Counted from the first letter of the stretch, positions 24,671 through 33,878 are shown. The stretch: 64,000 nt of DNA from Salicibibacter cibarius (GCF_016495725.1 NZ_CP054705.1:2728001-2792000), one strand, 5' to 3'. Numbers and translations: made by a program. The notes: generated by a model from the sequence alone, not told the origin.

Positions 24671-26227
24671 TCAAGGCCTCATCGTATGTGAATAGGGGCC
24701 TAAATGTTGGGGCAGAAGTCGATACGCATCATCAATCCATTCACATAACAGCGGTCTCGTATCACGAGGATCAATGATTTCTTCAATCCCAAATGATTCT
24801 GCTGTCCGAAATGGAGAGCGTATTTCTTCCATGTTGTCCATTAAGCTTTTTAGTAATTGCTCTGGCTCTTCACTCGCTTCAAGTTCCCTTCGATACGCGA
24901 CTTGCACGCCTCCTTCGATCGGTAAGGAACCCCAGTCACCGGAAGGCCACGCGTAGCGTTGATGAAGCCCGTGGCCGTTGATCATACCTGCCCCACCGAC
25001 TCCAAAGACTTTTCTAAGAATAATTTCAATCATTGGGACCGTTGCTTGGTAAATAGCTGAAATAGCCCGTACCCCTTTTCGAATCGTCCCTTTTTTTTCC
25101 TCTTCCACACCTACCACCATTCCGGGTTGATCGACGAAATTAACGATCGGTACATGAAACGTTTGGCACAAATCAACGAAACGTTCGATTTTTTCACTGC
25201 TTTCTGCCGTAAGACCGCCTCCTAATATAAAGGGATCAGATGCCAAGTACCCAACCGGGTAACCGTTTAACCGTGCAAAGCCGGTGACAGTCCCTCTTCC
25301 GTAGTACTTGCCTATCTCAAATATCGATTCGCGATCAAATACCTTTTCGAGTATGTTTCGTATTTTATAAGGTTTCCGTCTGTTTCTCGGTATAGCCGAT
25401 AGAAGCTCCTCGTCTTTGCGATCCACTCGATCAGTCGTCGTTTGATAAGGAGGGAGCTCCCAAACATTATTCGGGAGATAGGACAAAAACGTTCGAATGT
25501 GTTCAAAAGCCTCTTCCTCAGATTGAACGATGTTATCAACCGCGCCACTCGAACGGTGCACATCAGCGCCACCTAATTCTTCTTTTGATACGTCGTATCC
25601 TCTTCCGTACTTCACCACCTGCGGGCCAGCGACAAACAATTGAGAAGTGTCTTCGATCATGATGGAAAAGTGGGAAGCCGCTACCCTTGCAGCGCCAAGG
25701 CCGGCTGTTGAGCCCATCGCGGCCGCGACAACCGGAACTTTTCCCATATTGTTCACGACATGATCCCAGGCAGGGTTAACGGGAACATACGTCGCACTTG
25801 TATCGTTGAGACTTTTCACACTACCTCCACCGCCCGTGCCATCAACCAATCGAACCATGGGCAACTGAAGTTCGTGAGCCATTAATTCGGAGTACACTTG
25901 CTTTTTATGAATGCCTCCATCGGAAGCGCCGCCACGAACAGTAAAATCGTCTGCACCGACGACAACTTTACGGCCATTTATCCTTCCTGTCCCTAATATA
26001 AAGTTTGCCGGTTGAAAATCTTTCACTTTCCCGTCTTCATCATAAGAAGCTTTCCCGGCTAATGCCCCTGTTTCGTGAAATGTATCCGTATCTAAAAGCT
26101 TGTCTACACGTTCCCTAACAGTATATTTCCCTTTTGAATGATGTTTCGCAACATTCTCTTCCCCTCCCATTTTATGGGCAAGACTTTCCAATCTTTTTAG
26201 TTCATCTATTTCAGGCTGCCAGCTCAT
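24671..26227 (-). CDS. Acyl-CoA carboxylase carboxyltransferase subunit (copy A)
   Basis: A 518-residue protein with fused N and C carboxyltransferase (crotonase-like) domains, as in propionyl- or methylcrotonyl-CoA carboxylase beta chains. It begins with 'HSKGKYTVRERVDKLLD', and contains 'LVDGTGGGGSVKSLNDT', 'GSTAGLGAARVA', 'FVDQPGMVVGVEEEKKG' and 'VFGVGGAGM'. It moves carboxyl from biotin to an acyl-CoA. Two start codons are close: ATG at 26233 has AAAGGTGG only three bases away, and ATG at 26227 has it at nine, which I prefer. The exact acyl-CoA substrate is not evident. Confidence 0.9.
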   Translation of the reverse strand: MSWQPEIDELKRLESLAHKMGGEENVAKHHSKGKYTVRERVDKLLDTDTFHETGALAGKASYDEDGKVKDFQPANFILGTGRINGRKVVVGADDFTVRGGASDGGIHKKQVYSELMAHELQLPMVRLVDGTGGGGSVKSLNDTSATYVPVNPAWDHVVNNMGKVPVVAAAMGSTAGLGAARVAASHFSIMIEDTSQLFVAGPQVVKYGRGYDVSKEELGGADVHRSSGAVDNIVQSEEEAFEHIRTFLSYLPNNVWELPPYQTTTDRVDRKDEELLSAIPRNRRKPYKIRNILEKVFDRESIFEIGKYYGRGTVTGFARLNGYPVGYLASDPFILGGGLTAESSEKIERFVDLCQTFHVPIVNFVDQPGMVVGVEEEKKGTIRKGVRAISAIYQATVPMIEIILRKVFGVGGAGMINGHGLHQRYAWPSGDWGSLPIEGGVQVAYRRELEASEEPEQLLKSLMDNMEEIRSPFRTAESFGIEEIIDPRDTRPLLCEWIDDAYRLLPQHLGPYSHTMRP

Positions 26228-26318
26228 AATCATTATCCACCTTTATCCATTAATGTTCGTTCATTCCACTTGGATACTTAACGATTAGTATGTTACGCAC
26301 TAAAACAAATGGCTTAAC

Positions 26319-27062
26319 CTAGAGATTCAACGTCCCTCCATCAATAACCAACGTTTCTCCTGTAATAAAAGATGATTCGTCGGAAGCTAAGAATAACACG
26401 GCATTCGCAATTTCTTCTGGTTGTCCGAGTCTTCGTAAAGCATTTGCTTTAGATAAAATCGGCCACTTATCCGTTTCCTTCCAGTCGTCTGTCATTTTCG
26501 TATCGATAATTCCCGGAGCAATCGCGTTCACACGTATATTTTGCCTTCCATATTCCGTTGCAGCTGTCTTTGTAAGTGCGATAACACTGCTCTTGGAGGC
26601 CGAGTAAGCGGAAACAAGTTTTTGTCCCTTTATTCCAGCTATGCTGGCAGTATTAATAATTGAACTCCCCGGTTCCATATGAGGAATGGCATGCTTCATA
26701 CCAAGAAAGACGCCATTGATATTAATATCCATCACGTGTTGCCATTCTTCAAAAGAAACATCAGGCATTTTTTTCTCATCACAATTGACACCTGCGTTAT
26801 TGAATAAAATATTCAGCAATCCGAAGGCATTGATGGTTTCATCGATCATCGTTTTCACTTCATTCGGTTTAGTGATATCCGTACGAATGAAGCCAGCTTT
26901 TCCGCCATTTTCATTTATCATATTTGCGGTTTCTTTGCCGGCATCCTCATCCACATCGGATATCATGACTTTGGCGTTTTCCTGTGCAAAACGCAACGCG
27001 ACGGATCTGCCAATATCTCCTCCGCCACCAGTTACAATGGCAACTTTGTTTTGCAAGCGCAA
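26319..27062 (-). CDS. SDR-family oxidoreductase
   Basis: A 247-residue short-chain dehydrogenase with 'VTGGGGDIGRSVALRFA', 'NNAG', catalytic Ser in 'NTASIAGIKG', 'YSASKSSVIALTK' (YxxxK) and 'VNAIAPGIIDTKM'. 'MISDVDEDAG' after beta-2 has Asp where NAD(H)-preferring enzymes have an acidic residue. The start is taken as TTG at 27062 because GAAAGGGTGG is five bases upstream; a GTG three codons earlier sits inside that RBS. It is 22 bp downstream of the frameshifted carboxyltransferase gene. It probably oxidises a hydroxyacyl intermediate of the same pathway. Confidence 0.85.
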   Translation of the reverse strand: MRLQNKVAIVTGGGGDIGRSVALRFAQENAKVMISDVDEDAGKETANMINENGGKAGFIRTDITKPNEVKTMIDETINAFGLLNILFNNAGVNCDEKKMPDVSFEEWQHVMDININGVFLGMKHAIPHMEPGSSIINTASIAGIKGQKLVSAYSASKSSVIALTKTAATEYGRQNIRVNAIAPGIIDTKMTDDWKETDKWPILSKANALRRLGQPEEIANAVLFLASDESSFITGETLVIDGGTLNL

Positions 27063-27084
27063 AACAACCACCCTTTCCGATTAT

Positions 27085-28637
27085 TTAATACCCCGTTGGC
27101 CAATTGGCAAGGCGACGCTCGCTTATTGATCCGTTTTTTCCACACGCATACTCTAACGTTCGCGACAAGAACTTCCTCGTTTCTCTTGGGTCGATAATAT
27201 CATCAAGCATATACTTACCGGCTGCTTTATATGGGGAACTGTCAAAACTCCACGATTTCAACAGTTCCGCTCGGTCTGTCTCCGGCTGTTCCGATTGTGC
27301 AAGCTCACGTCCGTATACGACGTTGATACCGACTTCCGGTCCTGTAAAGTTAATTTCAGCCGTTGGCCATGCCACAACAAAATCCGCCCCCATAGTTGGC
27401 CCGCACATATTGCCGTAAGCTGCTCCGATACTTTTGCGTATGATGATCGAAATCTTGGGCACGGTTGACTGAGCGAGGGCTTGGTTCCACACCATAATTT
27501 TCGTTGGCATTTTCATCTTCTCAGCCTCACTCGATACGCGAAAACCGGGCGTATCATGTAAAAAAATAAGTGGAATATTGTATGAATCACACATTACAAT
27601 GAAATCGGTTGCCTTCTCACATTCCTTATCTCCCGCGGCGCCTGCAAATTTCATCGGTTGATTAGCAATGATGCCAACTGTCCGTCCATTCACTCTCGTT
27701 AGAACAGTGATAAGTGCTGTCCCATAAGAAGATTTCAGTTCAAAAAAGTGATGATCATCTGCAATGTGTTCAATGACCTTTTTCATATCGTAAGCTCTTT
27801 GTCTCCGGGTGGGGACAAGATTGGCGATCTCATCCAAACTGCGGAAAGGATCATCATTTGTCTCTTTGAATTGGGGTTCTTCACCCCCATTTTGTGGCAT
27901 AAAATCAAGAAATTGTTTTATTGAAGCGATCGCTTCTTCTTCATTTTCCGCGAATTGGTCCACTTGCCCAGTATGATTCGCATGTATTTTCCAGCCGCCA
28001 AGTTCCTCGTTTGAAACTCTCTCCCCTGTAGCGACTTCAAGCATGCGCGGGCCGGCCACTGCCATGGAAGTCCCTTTACGTTGTGCCACAAAATCCGAGG
28101 AAACCGCCGTCCAAGTAGGCCCACCAAAACTGTCACCTAAAATGGCGGTTATCATCGGCACTTCCCGGTGATGGGTGAGAAGCTCATTCGGAAAAAGCAC
28201 TTGGCTTATGCCATCCGAACCCATCCCATCCGGCATTCTCAAACCTCCGCCTTCCATGAGGTTTAGAAATGGAAAACCCCGTTTCAAAGCAAAGTTGTGA
28301 GCAGCTTGCGATTTTCGGAAATATACTTTTCCCTCTGTTCCGGCAAAAACGGTTTTATCGGCTGCCTGCACGACAATCGGCCGTCCGTTTATCTTTGCCA
28401 GTCCGATAATGACACCGTCTCCTGCACTCTTTTCTTCACTCCCGTCTTGATCGGAATGGGCGAGCATTCCCAATTCCAAAAAAGATTCCGAATCGACGAG
28501 TTTGTCAATGCGCTCCCTTGCGGTGTAGTGCCCCGATTCGTACTGGCGCTCAATCTTTTCCTTGCCTCCCCCCAGCGTGCACGCTCTTTCCGATTTGATA
28601 ATTCTTTGAGTTCCATCTCCATATTTGTTTTATCCAT
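27085..28637 (-). pseudogene. Acyl-CoA carboxylase carboxyltransferase subunit (copy B), frameshifted
   Basis: The ATG at 28637 has AGGGAG six bases upstream and encodes 'MDKTNMEMELKELSNRKERAR', a normal carboxyltransferase N-terminus. The frame then breaks at a run of six G on the minus strand (28573-28568). After it, the +1 frame continues the family sequence 'GGGKEKIERQYESGHYTARE' and runs intact to the stop at 27085. One extra G would restore a product of about 517 residues. The downstream part has 'IIGLAKINGRPIVV', 'FLHDTPGFRVSSEAEK' and 'SIGAAYGNMCGP'. It may be a sequencing or assembly error, a true recent mutation, or slippage-dependent expression. The rest of the gene shows no decay. 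Confidence 0.8.
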
Positions 28638-28696
28638 ATATAACTCCCTACCCATACCGATGTGATTTTGGTGATGTTTGGTCGAAGTGAGCCTTT

Positions 28697-30349
28697 CTAT
28701 TCCTTTAAAAGCCTTCGCAACACCTTCCCGGAGCTTGTTGCCGGTAATTCTTCAACGAATACGACTTCGCGCGGGTATTTATAAGCCGCCATATGCTCCT
28801 TGCTCCAAGCAATAATTGCCTCTGCAGTGACTTTTTCAACATACTCCGGTTTTAAGACGATAAAAGCTTTTACACTTTCGCCACGTTTGCTGTCCGGAAC
28901 ACCTATTGCAGCCACTTGAGCAATGGCTTCATGGTCGCTCATTAATGCTTCCACATCTTCCGGGAACACGCTGTAACCGGATGCCTTGATCATTTCTTTG
29001 ACCCGACCGTTGAAAGTTAAATAGCCTTCATCATCCAACGTGCCAATATCCCCTGTGAACACCCATCCTTGGCGTAAGGTAGCCGCTGTTGCTTCTGGGC
29101 GGTTAAGATACCCCTTAAACACACCGGGGTTTTTCACGGCAATCTCGCCTTGCCTTCCCGGTGGCAAATCTTTTCCGGTTTCCGGATCTACGATGCGAAT
29201 ATCCGTTTGATAAGTCGGAATGCCACATGTTCCATATTTGATTTTATCCATAGGCATCATCGTGTCACATGTATGCGTTTCACTTAATCCATAAGACGCT
29301 TCAAAAAGAAGGCATCCATCTGTAAGTTTCCCCCACGCATCTGCTAGTGACTCATCGACAGCCAATCCAAAGCTTGTCGCGAAATTGGTTTCCAAACAAG
29401 ACAAATCATGGTCTCCTGACTGCGCTTCATTCAATATCGCTGCGTTCATTGTAGCTACCGTGTACAGCTTGTTCACTCTGTAACGCTCAATGGCCTGAAT
29501 TGCCGTCACAGGATCAAAACGTAACAGTAAAATACAAGAATTGGAACTATAGACGGGAAGATTAACCCCCATAACCATGCCGGCAATATGGCAAAGCGGG
29601 GCCACCGCTAGCGTGCGATCCTCTTGTTGGTGTTGGTACCCATGCGCTGTAGCAGCTGTTTTAAATAATGCATTCCCAAACGTGAGCATCGCTGCTTTAG
29701 GCCTTCCTGTCGTACCGGAAGTAAATACCATTAGTCCGACATCTTCCCAGACATCAATCGCTTCTGTCTCTTCAAGCGGAGCTGTAACGTCTACAATATT
29801 TAATACATCATAAGCGTCATCCATCGCTTTCTTTTCTCCTTGAAGATCTTCAGGCAAAGGCAACGTAAGTTTTTCAGAGAGAAAATCCGCATAATTAGTA
29901 ATCATAAAAAATTGAAGGGAGGGTGTTTTATCTTTGATAGCGCCTATTTGGTCGTACAATTCATCGCCTGAAATAATGGCCATTATTTCAGCTTCATTTA
30001 TGAAATATTCAAGTTCCGACGCCTTATACATTGGATTTAAAGGAACAACCGTTGCACCCAGCATTTGTATCGCATAATGGCCCAATAAATACTGCGGGCA
30101 ATTTTGCATGTATAAAGCGATTTTATCTCCTTTCGCCACTCCCTTGTTTTGAAGAAATTTAGCCAATCGGAGCGTTTGGTCCACTAATTGACTCCAACTT
30201 ATCTCATTTCCGTAAAAATTGTAGGCTGTCTGTCTTGGCTGATCGATGGCATTTTGAATGAGATATTCATGCAACGGTCTTTCCCCAAGTCGGTAATTTA
30301 ATGTTTCCGGAACCCCTTGTGACCAACTTTTCTTTAAAGAAGAAGTCAT
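28697..30349 (-). CDS. AMP-forming acyl-CoA synthetase, first gene of the sigma-54-linked operon
   Basis: A 550-residue adenylating enzyme: 'MVFTSGTTGRPKAAML' (P-loop), 'EASYGLSETHTCD', 'WVFTGDIGTLDDEGYLTFNGRVKEMIKASG' and 'LPATSSGKVLRR'. The ATG at 30349 is chosen because AGGAGGG lies about eleven bases upstream; a GTG eight codons earlier lies inside that RBS. A near-consensus sigma-54 promoter is about 70-85 bp upstream. Being first in a 14-kb run of acid-activating and carboxylating genes, it is the likely entry enzyme for the growth substrate. Confidence 0.9.
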   Translation of the reverse strand: MTSSLKKSWSQGVPETLNYRLGERPLHEYLIQNAIDQPRQTAYNFYGNEISWSQLVDQTLRLAKFLQNKGVAKGDKIALYMQNCPQYLLGHYAIQMLGATVVPLNPMYKASELEYFINEAEIMAIISGDELYDQIGAIKDKTPSLQFFMITNYADFLSEKLTLPLPEDLQGEKKAMDDAYDVLNIVDVTAPLEETEAIDVWEDVGLMVFTSGTTGRPKAAMLTFGNALFKTAATAHGYQHQQEDRTLAVAPLCHIAGMVMGVNLPVYSSNSCILLLRFDPVTAIQAIERYRVNKLYTVATMNAAILNEAQSGDHDLSCLETNFATSFGLAVDESLADAWGKLTDGCLLFEASYGLSETHTCDTMMPMDKIKYGTCGIPTYQTDIRIVDPETGKDLPPGRQGEIAVKNPGVFKGYLNRPEATAATLRQGWVFTGDIGTLDDEGYLTFNGRVKEMIKASGYSVFPEDVEALMSDHEAIAQVAAIGVPDSKRGESVKAFIVLKPEYVEKVTAEAIIAWSKEHMAAYKYPREVVFVEELPATSSGKVLRRLLKE

Positions 30350-30415
30350 TATTGATTCTTCCCTCCTGTTCACACAATATTTGAATGCCTATTAATAATC
30401 CTTATTATCATAAAT

Positions 30416-30434
30416 AAAGCAATTTTTATGCCAA
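30416..30434 (-). promoter_or_regulatory. Sigma-54 promoter (-24/-12) of the carboxylase operon
   Basis: The minus strand reads TTGGCAT AAAAA TTGCTTT from 30434 to 30416. The GG of the -24 element (30432-30431) and the GC of the -12 element (30420-30419) are exactly 12 bases apart, and only one base (T for C in TTGGCAC) departs from consensus. It lies in the gap between the sigma-54 activator gene and the first ligase gene, which is the expected arrangement. Confidence 0.8.
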
Positions 30435-30561
30435 TAACAAATCTGCTTAAAATCAGTCTTTGAATTTTATGAACGACGCACACTTTCTTACATTTGAGTT
30501 AAGTTAATTCAATAGTGAATAGTTTCAAGCAATCGCGCGATATGAAACCCCTTACATTTAA

Positions 30562-32199
30562 TCATAAATTGTATTTATTGAGCTTTCTCGCAATAGTCGC
30601 CTGACTTGAATTTAAGGCCTCTGCAATTTGGTGTGTCGTTTTATAATGGCTCACGGCACTTTGAAGTAAATCTTTTTCAGCTTTCTCAGCTGCTTCATTT
30701 AGAAGATTACGATTCTTATTTTCTAAATGAAAAGAAGGTCGATATTCCTCCGGTAAATCAGAGGTAGAGAGCTCATTAGTGGGGACGATAATAACCAATC
30801 GTTGGATGAAATTAGTCAGTTCCCTTATATTCCCTGACCATTCATGTCGCTTTATAAAATCCTGCAAACCTATAGACATCCATTTGTTTGTATTGTATTT
30901 TTTATTAAACGTCTGTAGATAAAAATGTGCGATAGGTAAAATATCTTCTTTTCTCTCCCGGAGTGCTGGAACGTGTATTGGGAGAACATTTAATCTATAA
31001 AAAAGGTCCTCTCTAAACTCCCCATTTCTAACCATTTCTTTCAAATCGCTGTTTGTCGCTGCTATGATCCTCGTATCAATATCTTGTGTTTTGGTTGCGC
31101 CAATTCTTCTTATCTCTTTATCTTGGATGACTTGAAGTAATTTCACTTGTAACTTTAATGGAAGCTCACCGATCTCATCTAAAAAAACCATGCCTTTGTT
31201 CGCTAATTCAAATAGTCCGGGTTTCCCTGAACGATTCGCCCCGGAAAAAGCACCTGATTCATATCCGAATAATTCTGATTCAAGCAAGTCGGTTGGTATT
31301 GCTCCGCAATTAATTTTAACGAATTGCCCCATTTTTTGGCGATCACTTTTATTAAATAGCTCTCTCGCGATTATGTCCTTGCCTACACCCGTCTCCCCTG
31401 TTATGAGAACAGAAGCTTCGACATTGCCAACCCGTTCGATAACGTTATAAATCTCGATCATTTTTTCATCGTTACATATGAATCCGTGTTGTCTGGTACC
31501 TCTGTTTTTTTGATGGTTATCTGATTCTTCACTTTTCATTTCTTGAGGGAGAACAAGTTCTGTAACATCCCTAATGTTAATGATTACTTTTTCAATTTCA
31601 TTATGTTCGTTGAATAGTGGAGCCCCGGTCATCACAATTTGCTTGTTATCGACCCCGCCTTGATAAACAGTCACGGATTCCTTGCTTTCTAAAACTTTGG
31701 AGGTTACAGATTCTTGTAAAAAACCTCTCGTCATTAATTTTTCTTCGCTTTTCCCTAAAAAATATTCTCGCGGAATCCCTGTCAACCGTTCAATCGATGA
31801 ATTCAATCGAATCGTAACGCCTTTTTCATCTTGTACGGATATCCCATCATAAGAGTTCTCTATAATGTAATTGAGTTCTCTATTTATTTTTATTAAATTT
31901 TTTATTTCCTTTTGTAATTCATTAAGTTCCGAATCCTCGTAGATGATGTGTATCTTGTAACCCTTATTGTTCAGACATTTTTGTTCTATAATACGATATA
32001 ACCTATGATTGCATTCTATGTGTAGACTTTGATTACGAGGATTGTTCATTTTTTTCTCAATATCAATTAAATTCCCAACGTCTGATCGTTTAACCATTTC
32101 TTCGAAAGCTTCATTATATTCTACAATCTTTCCTTTGTAATCAGTAATGGCTGTTGGTAACTCTACAGTACGGGTGCGTTCTATTTCAGCATAAGACAT
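30562..32199 (-). CDS. Sigma-54-dependent transcriptional activator with PAS domains
   Basis: A 545-residue enhancer-binding protein. Two PAS-like regions lie at about residues 10-85 and 105-215 ('IIENSYDGISVQDEKGV'). The AAA+ domain has Walker A 'GETGVGKD' (268-275), the sigma-54 contact loop as GAFSGA instead of GAFTGA (316-321), and Walker B 'MVFLDE' (337-342). A Fis-type helix-turn-helix ends the protein ('HQIAEALNSSQATIARKLNKY'). The layout matches RocR/PrpR-like activators that sense a metabolite. It sits directly upstream of the carboxylase operon and its -24/-12 promoter, so it very probably controls that operon. Confidence 0.92.
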   Translation of the reverse strand: MSYAEIERTRTVELPTAITDYKGKIVEYNEAFEEMVKRSDVGNLIDIEKKMNNPRNQSLHIECNHRLYRIIEQKCLNNKGYKIHIIYEDSELNELQKEIKNLIKINRELNYIIENSYDGISVQDEKGVTIRLNSSIERLTGIPREYFLGKSEEKLMTRGFLQESVTSKVLESKESVTVYQGGVDNKQIVMTGAPLFNEHNEIEKVIINIRDVTELVLPQEMKSEESDNHQKNRGTRQHGFICNDEKMIEIYNVIERVGNVEASVLITGETGVGKDIIARELFNKSDRQKMGQFVKINCGAIPTDLLESELFGYESGAFSGANRSGKPGLFELANKGMVFLDEIGELPLKLQVKLLQVIQDKEIRRIGATKTQDIDTRIIAATNSDLKEMVRNGEFREDLFYRLNVLPIHVPALRERKEDILPIAHFYLQTFNKKYNTNKWMSIGLQDFIKRHEWSGNIRELTNFIQRLVIIVPTNELSTSDLPEEYRPSFHLENKNRNLLNEAAEKAEKDLLQSAVSHYKTTHQIAEALNSSQATIARKLNKYNL

Positions 32200-32269
32200 C
32201 TGCTTTGTTCACCCCAATCCGGTAATTTACTAATATAACTGTGGGAACGAGTTATAAATTTATAGCTCC

Positions 32270-32460
32270 AGCCCCCAAAAGGTTTAAGACATACGGAACT
32301 ACTTCAAAGCCCTTCTTCGTACATGGAACAAAGGAATTTGTGGATGTTCATCGCTTTCTTTTCATAAAGCCCGGCAAAACCGTGGACGACGGCAATACAT
32401 TTACGGCAGGATCGAAGATAATATCGGCGCCTTTTCCGAATATCGTCCGCCTGATAAGCA
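32270..32460 (-). pseudogene. Decayed fragment of a quinone-oxidoreductase (MDR) gene
   Basis: Stretches of this segment match the intact minus-strand reductase at 59685-60671. 'TACATGGAACAAAGG' followed by 'TTTGTGGAT' and 'AAAGCC(C/T)GGCAAAA' occur in both, in the same order, and the minus strand encodes 'GKGADIIFDP' against 'GRGADVIFDP' in the intact gene. Large parts between are missing and the frame is broken. It is what remains of a paralogue, next to the IS21 insertion. The rest of 32200-32586 holds no other recognisable gene. Confidence 0.6.
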
Positions 32461-32586
32461 ACCGCTTCAAATTATACTGACCGATTGGTATGCTCGATCT
32501 CTTTTTAAAATAATACAACAGATACGCAATATTTTCAATAAGTATTATTTCACCCTTGAATGCTGAATAAGGCGATGTATTTAATT

Positions 32587-32595
32587 CATCTTTTC
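32587..32595. repeat. Target-site duplication, left copy
   Basis: CATCTTTTC directly precedes the IS21 element and is repeated directly after it at 35585-35593. The last base is ambiguous, so the duplication is eight or nine bp. Confidence 0.8.
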
Positions 32596-32686
32596 TGAGT
32601 ACGGCGGACAATTCTTACCACTTGTGCGGTCTTTTTTACCACCTTTTGCAGGAAAATGTACCACTCAATGCGGATCCCTTTACCAC
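32596..32686. repeat. IS21 left-end multiple terminal repeats
   Basis: Four copies of a GC(G/A)G...TACCAC unit: GCGGACAATTCTTACCAC, GCGGTCTTTTTTACCAC, GCAGGAAAATGTACCAC and GCGGATCCCTTTACCAC. These are the expected IstA-binding repeats of IS21-family elements. Confidence 0.85.
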
Positions 32687-32749
32687 AGATGAAAAGAACG
32701 GCTTGAAATAAGATATTCCCCGCCCATGGGCGGGGAATATCTTTAGCCA

Positions 32750-33067
32750 TTAAAATGGGAGTCTCCCTAATTCAAAGTCAAGCTCACATTTCAGCTTATC
32801 AATCTTTTTTTGTAACTCTTCCACTTTTTCCTCGAGTCTTACGATTTTGGTTTTATCACTAATTCCTTTTTCATAGGGTGTTCCAACACGACTTAAATCG
32901 ACCAAAAACGATAATACTGCTGGCTCTGTAATATTGAAATCTTCTCCATTTTCTGTTGCTTCGATTTCACCTTCAGCGATCCATTTTCTAACATCTAATT
33001 CATCGCAGTCAATCTCATAATTGTGTAGGAGATCGAGAGTCTCCGCGAGTGTCATGTATTCCCTCAT
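32750..33067 (-). CDS. Third ORF of the IS21 element: small putative DNA-binding coiled-coil protein
   Basis: A 105-residue protein with AAAGGGTG upstream of the ATG at 33067. The N-terminal half ('YMTLAETLDLLHNYEIDCDELDVRKWIAEGEIEA') looks like an excisionase/MerR-type winged helix, and the C-terminal part ('TKIVRLEEKVEELQKKIDKLKCELDFELG') is a strong coiled coil. It lies inside the element, 28 bp after istB and 64 bp before the left-end repeats. Canonical IS21 carries only istA and istB. It may modulate transposition or be a passenger; the function is unknown. Confidence 0.75.
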   Translation of the reverse strand: MREYMTLAETLDLLHNYEIDCDELDVRKWIAEGEIEATENGEDFNITEPAVLSFLVDLSRVGTPYEKGISDKTKIVRLEEKVEELQKKIDKLKCELDFELGRLPF

Positions 33068-33095
33068 TTTAAACACCCTTTCATTTCTAGGTTTT

Positions 33096-33878
33096 TTATA
33101 AAAAATTGTTGTTCTCTTTATCGTTTGCCGTTTGTTTTTGCACACCAAGACGTTCGCGCATCGACACTTTTCCGTCAATGAAAATATCATAGGAATCATG
33201 AATAATTCGGTCGAGAATGGCTTCTGCCAAGGTGCCATCTCCCAGTTTCTCGTACCATCCATCAATATCAAATTGAGAACAAAAGATGTTGGATTGTTTT
33301 GCCTGACGTCTTGCGTTTATGATTTCAAGAAGGAGAGCTGCTTCTTCATTGGTTAAGGCGTGAAGCAGCCATTCATCAAGAATAAGAAGATCTACCTTTA
33401 GAAGCTTTCTCATGAGTTTGACATAGCTGTCATCCTGTTGATATTTTGCAAGTTTAAATTCCTCTAATAGATCAGGAAGCCGTGTGTAATGTACTTTGAA
33501 GAACTGTCGGCACGCCTGTACGCCAAATGCGGCGGCCATCCACGATTTCCCGGCTCCAGACACGCCTTTAAAGATAATATTTCGCCCATCCAGAATATAG
33601 CTTCCGCTGGCTAAACGCTGGAGTAAATCTTTGTCTAGTTTCCGGTCATCATAATACATGATCTCTTCGATTGAAGCCGGTTCAGGAAACGCTGCCTGTT
33701 TGAGAAGACGGTTGAGTTTATTACTTTTCCGGCGGGATTCTTCATGGTCAATTAAGATGCCGAATAATGTATCAAAATCCATCTCTTTATTTTCTGCCTT
33801 CGTGAAAAGAGATTCATAGGCTTCTGCCATCCCTGATAGTTTCAATGTTTTTAGTTTATCAATATTCTGCTGGTTCAT
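33096..33878 (-). CDS. istB: IS21-family helper ATPase IstB
   Basis: A 260-residue AAA+ ATPase of the DnaC/IstB group, which selects target DNA and activates the IstA transposase. Walker A is seen in 'FKGVSGAGKSWMAAAFG' and Walker B in 'VDLLILDEWLL'. The N-terminus 'KLKTLKLSGMAEAYESLF' is the family's usual opening. The sensor region 'SNIFCSQFDIDGWYEKLGDGTLAEAILDRI' is present. The length is normal and no break is seen. It overlaps istA by four bases (ATGA), the typical arrangement. Confidence 0.95.
   Translation of the reverse strand: MNQQNIDKLKTLKLSGMAEAYESLFTKAENKEMDFDTLFGILIDHEESRRKSNKLNRLLKQAAFPEPASIEEIMYYDDRKLDKDLLQRLASGSYILDGRNIIFKGVSGAGKSWMAAAFGVQACRQFFKVHYTRLPDLLEEFKLAKYQQDDSYVKLMRKLLKVDLLILDEWLLHALTNEEAALLLEIINARRQAKQSNIFCSQFDIDGWYEKLGDGTLAEAILDRIIHDSYDIFIDGKVSMRERLGVQKQTANDKENNNFL

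Noticed and set aside
27085-28479. Treating carboxyltransferase copy B as an intact gene starting at an internal ATG
   Set aside because: It would lack the conserved N-terminal region, which is present just upstream in another frame with a good ribosome site.
32241-32611. Small plus- and minus-strand frames next to the IS21 element
   Set aside because: They are frames within a decayed reductase remnant and have no support as genes.
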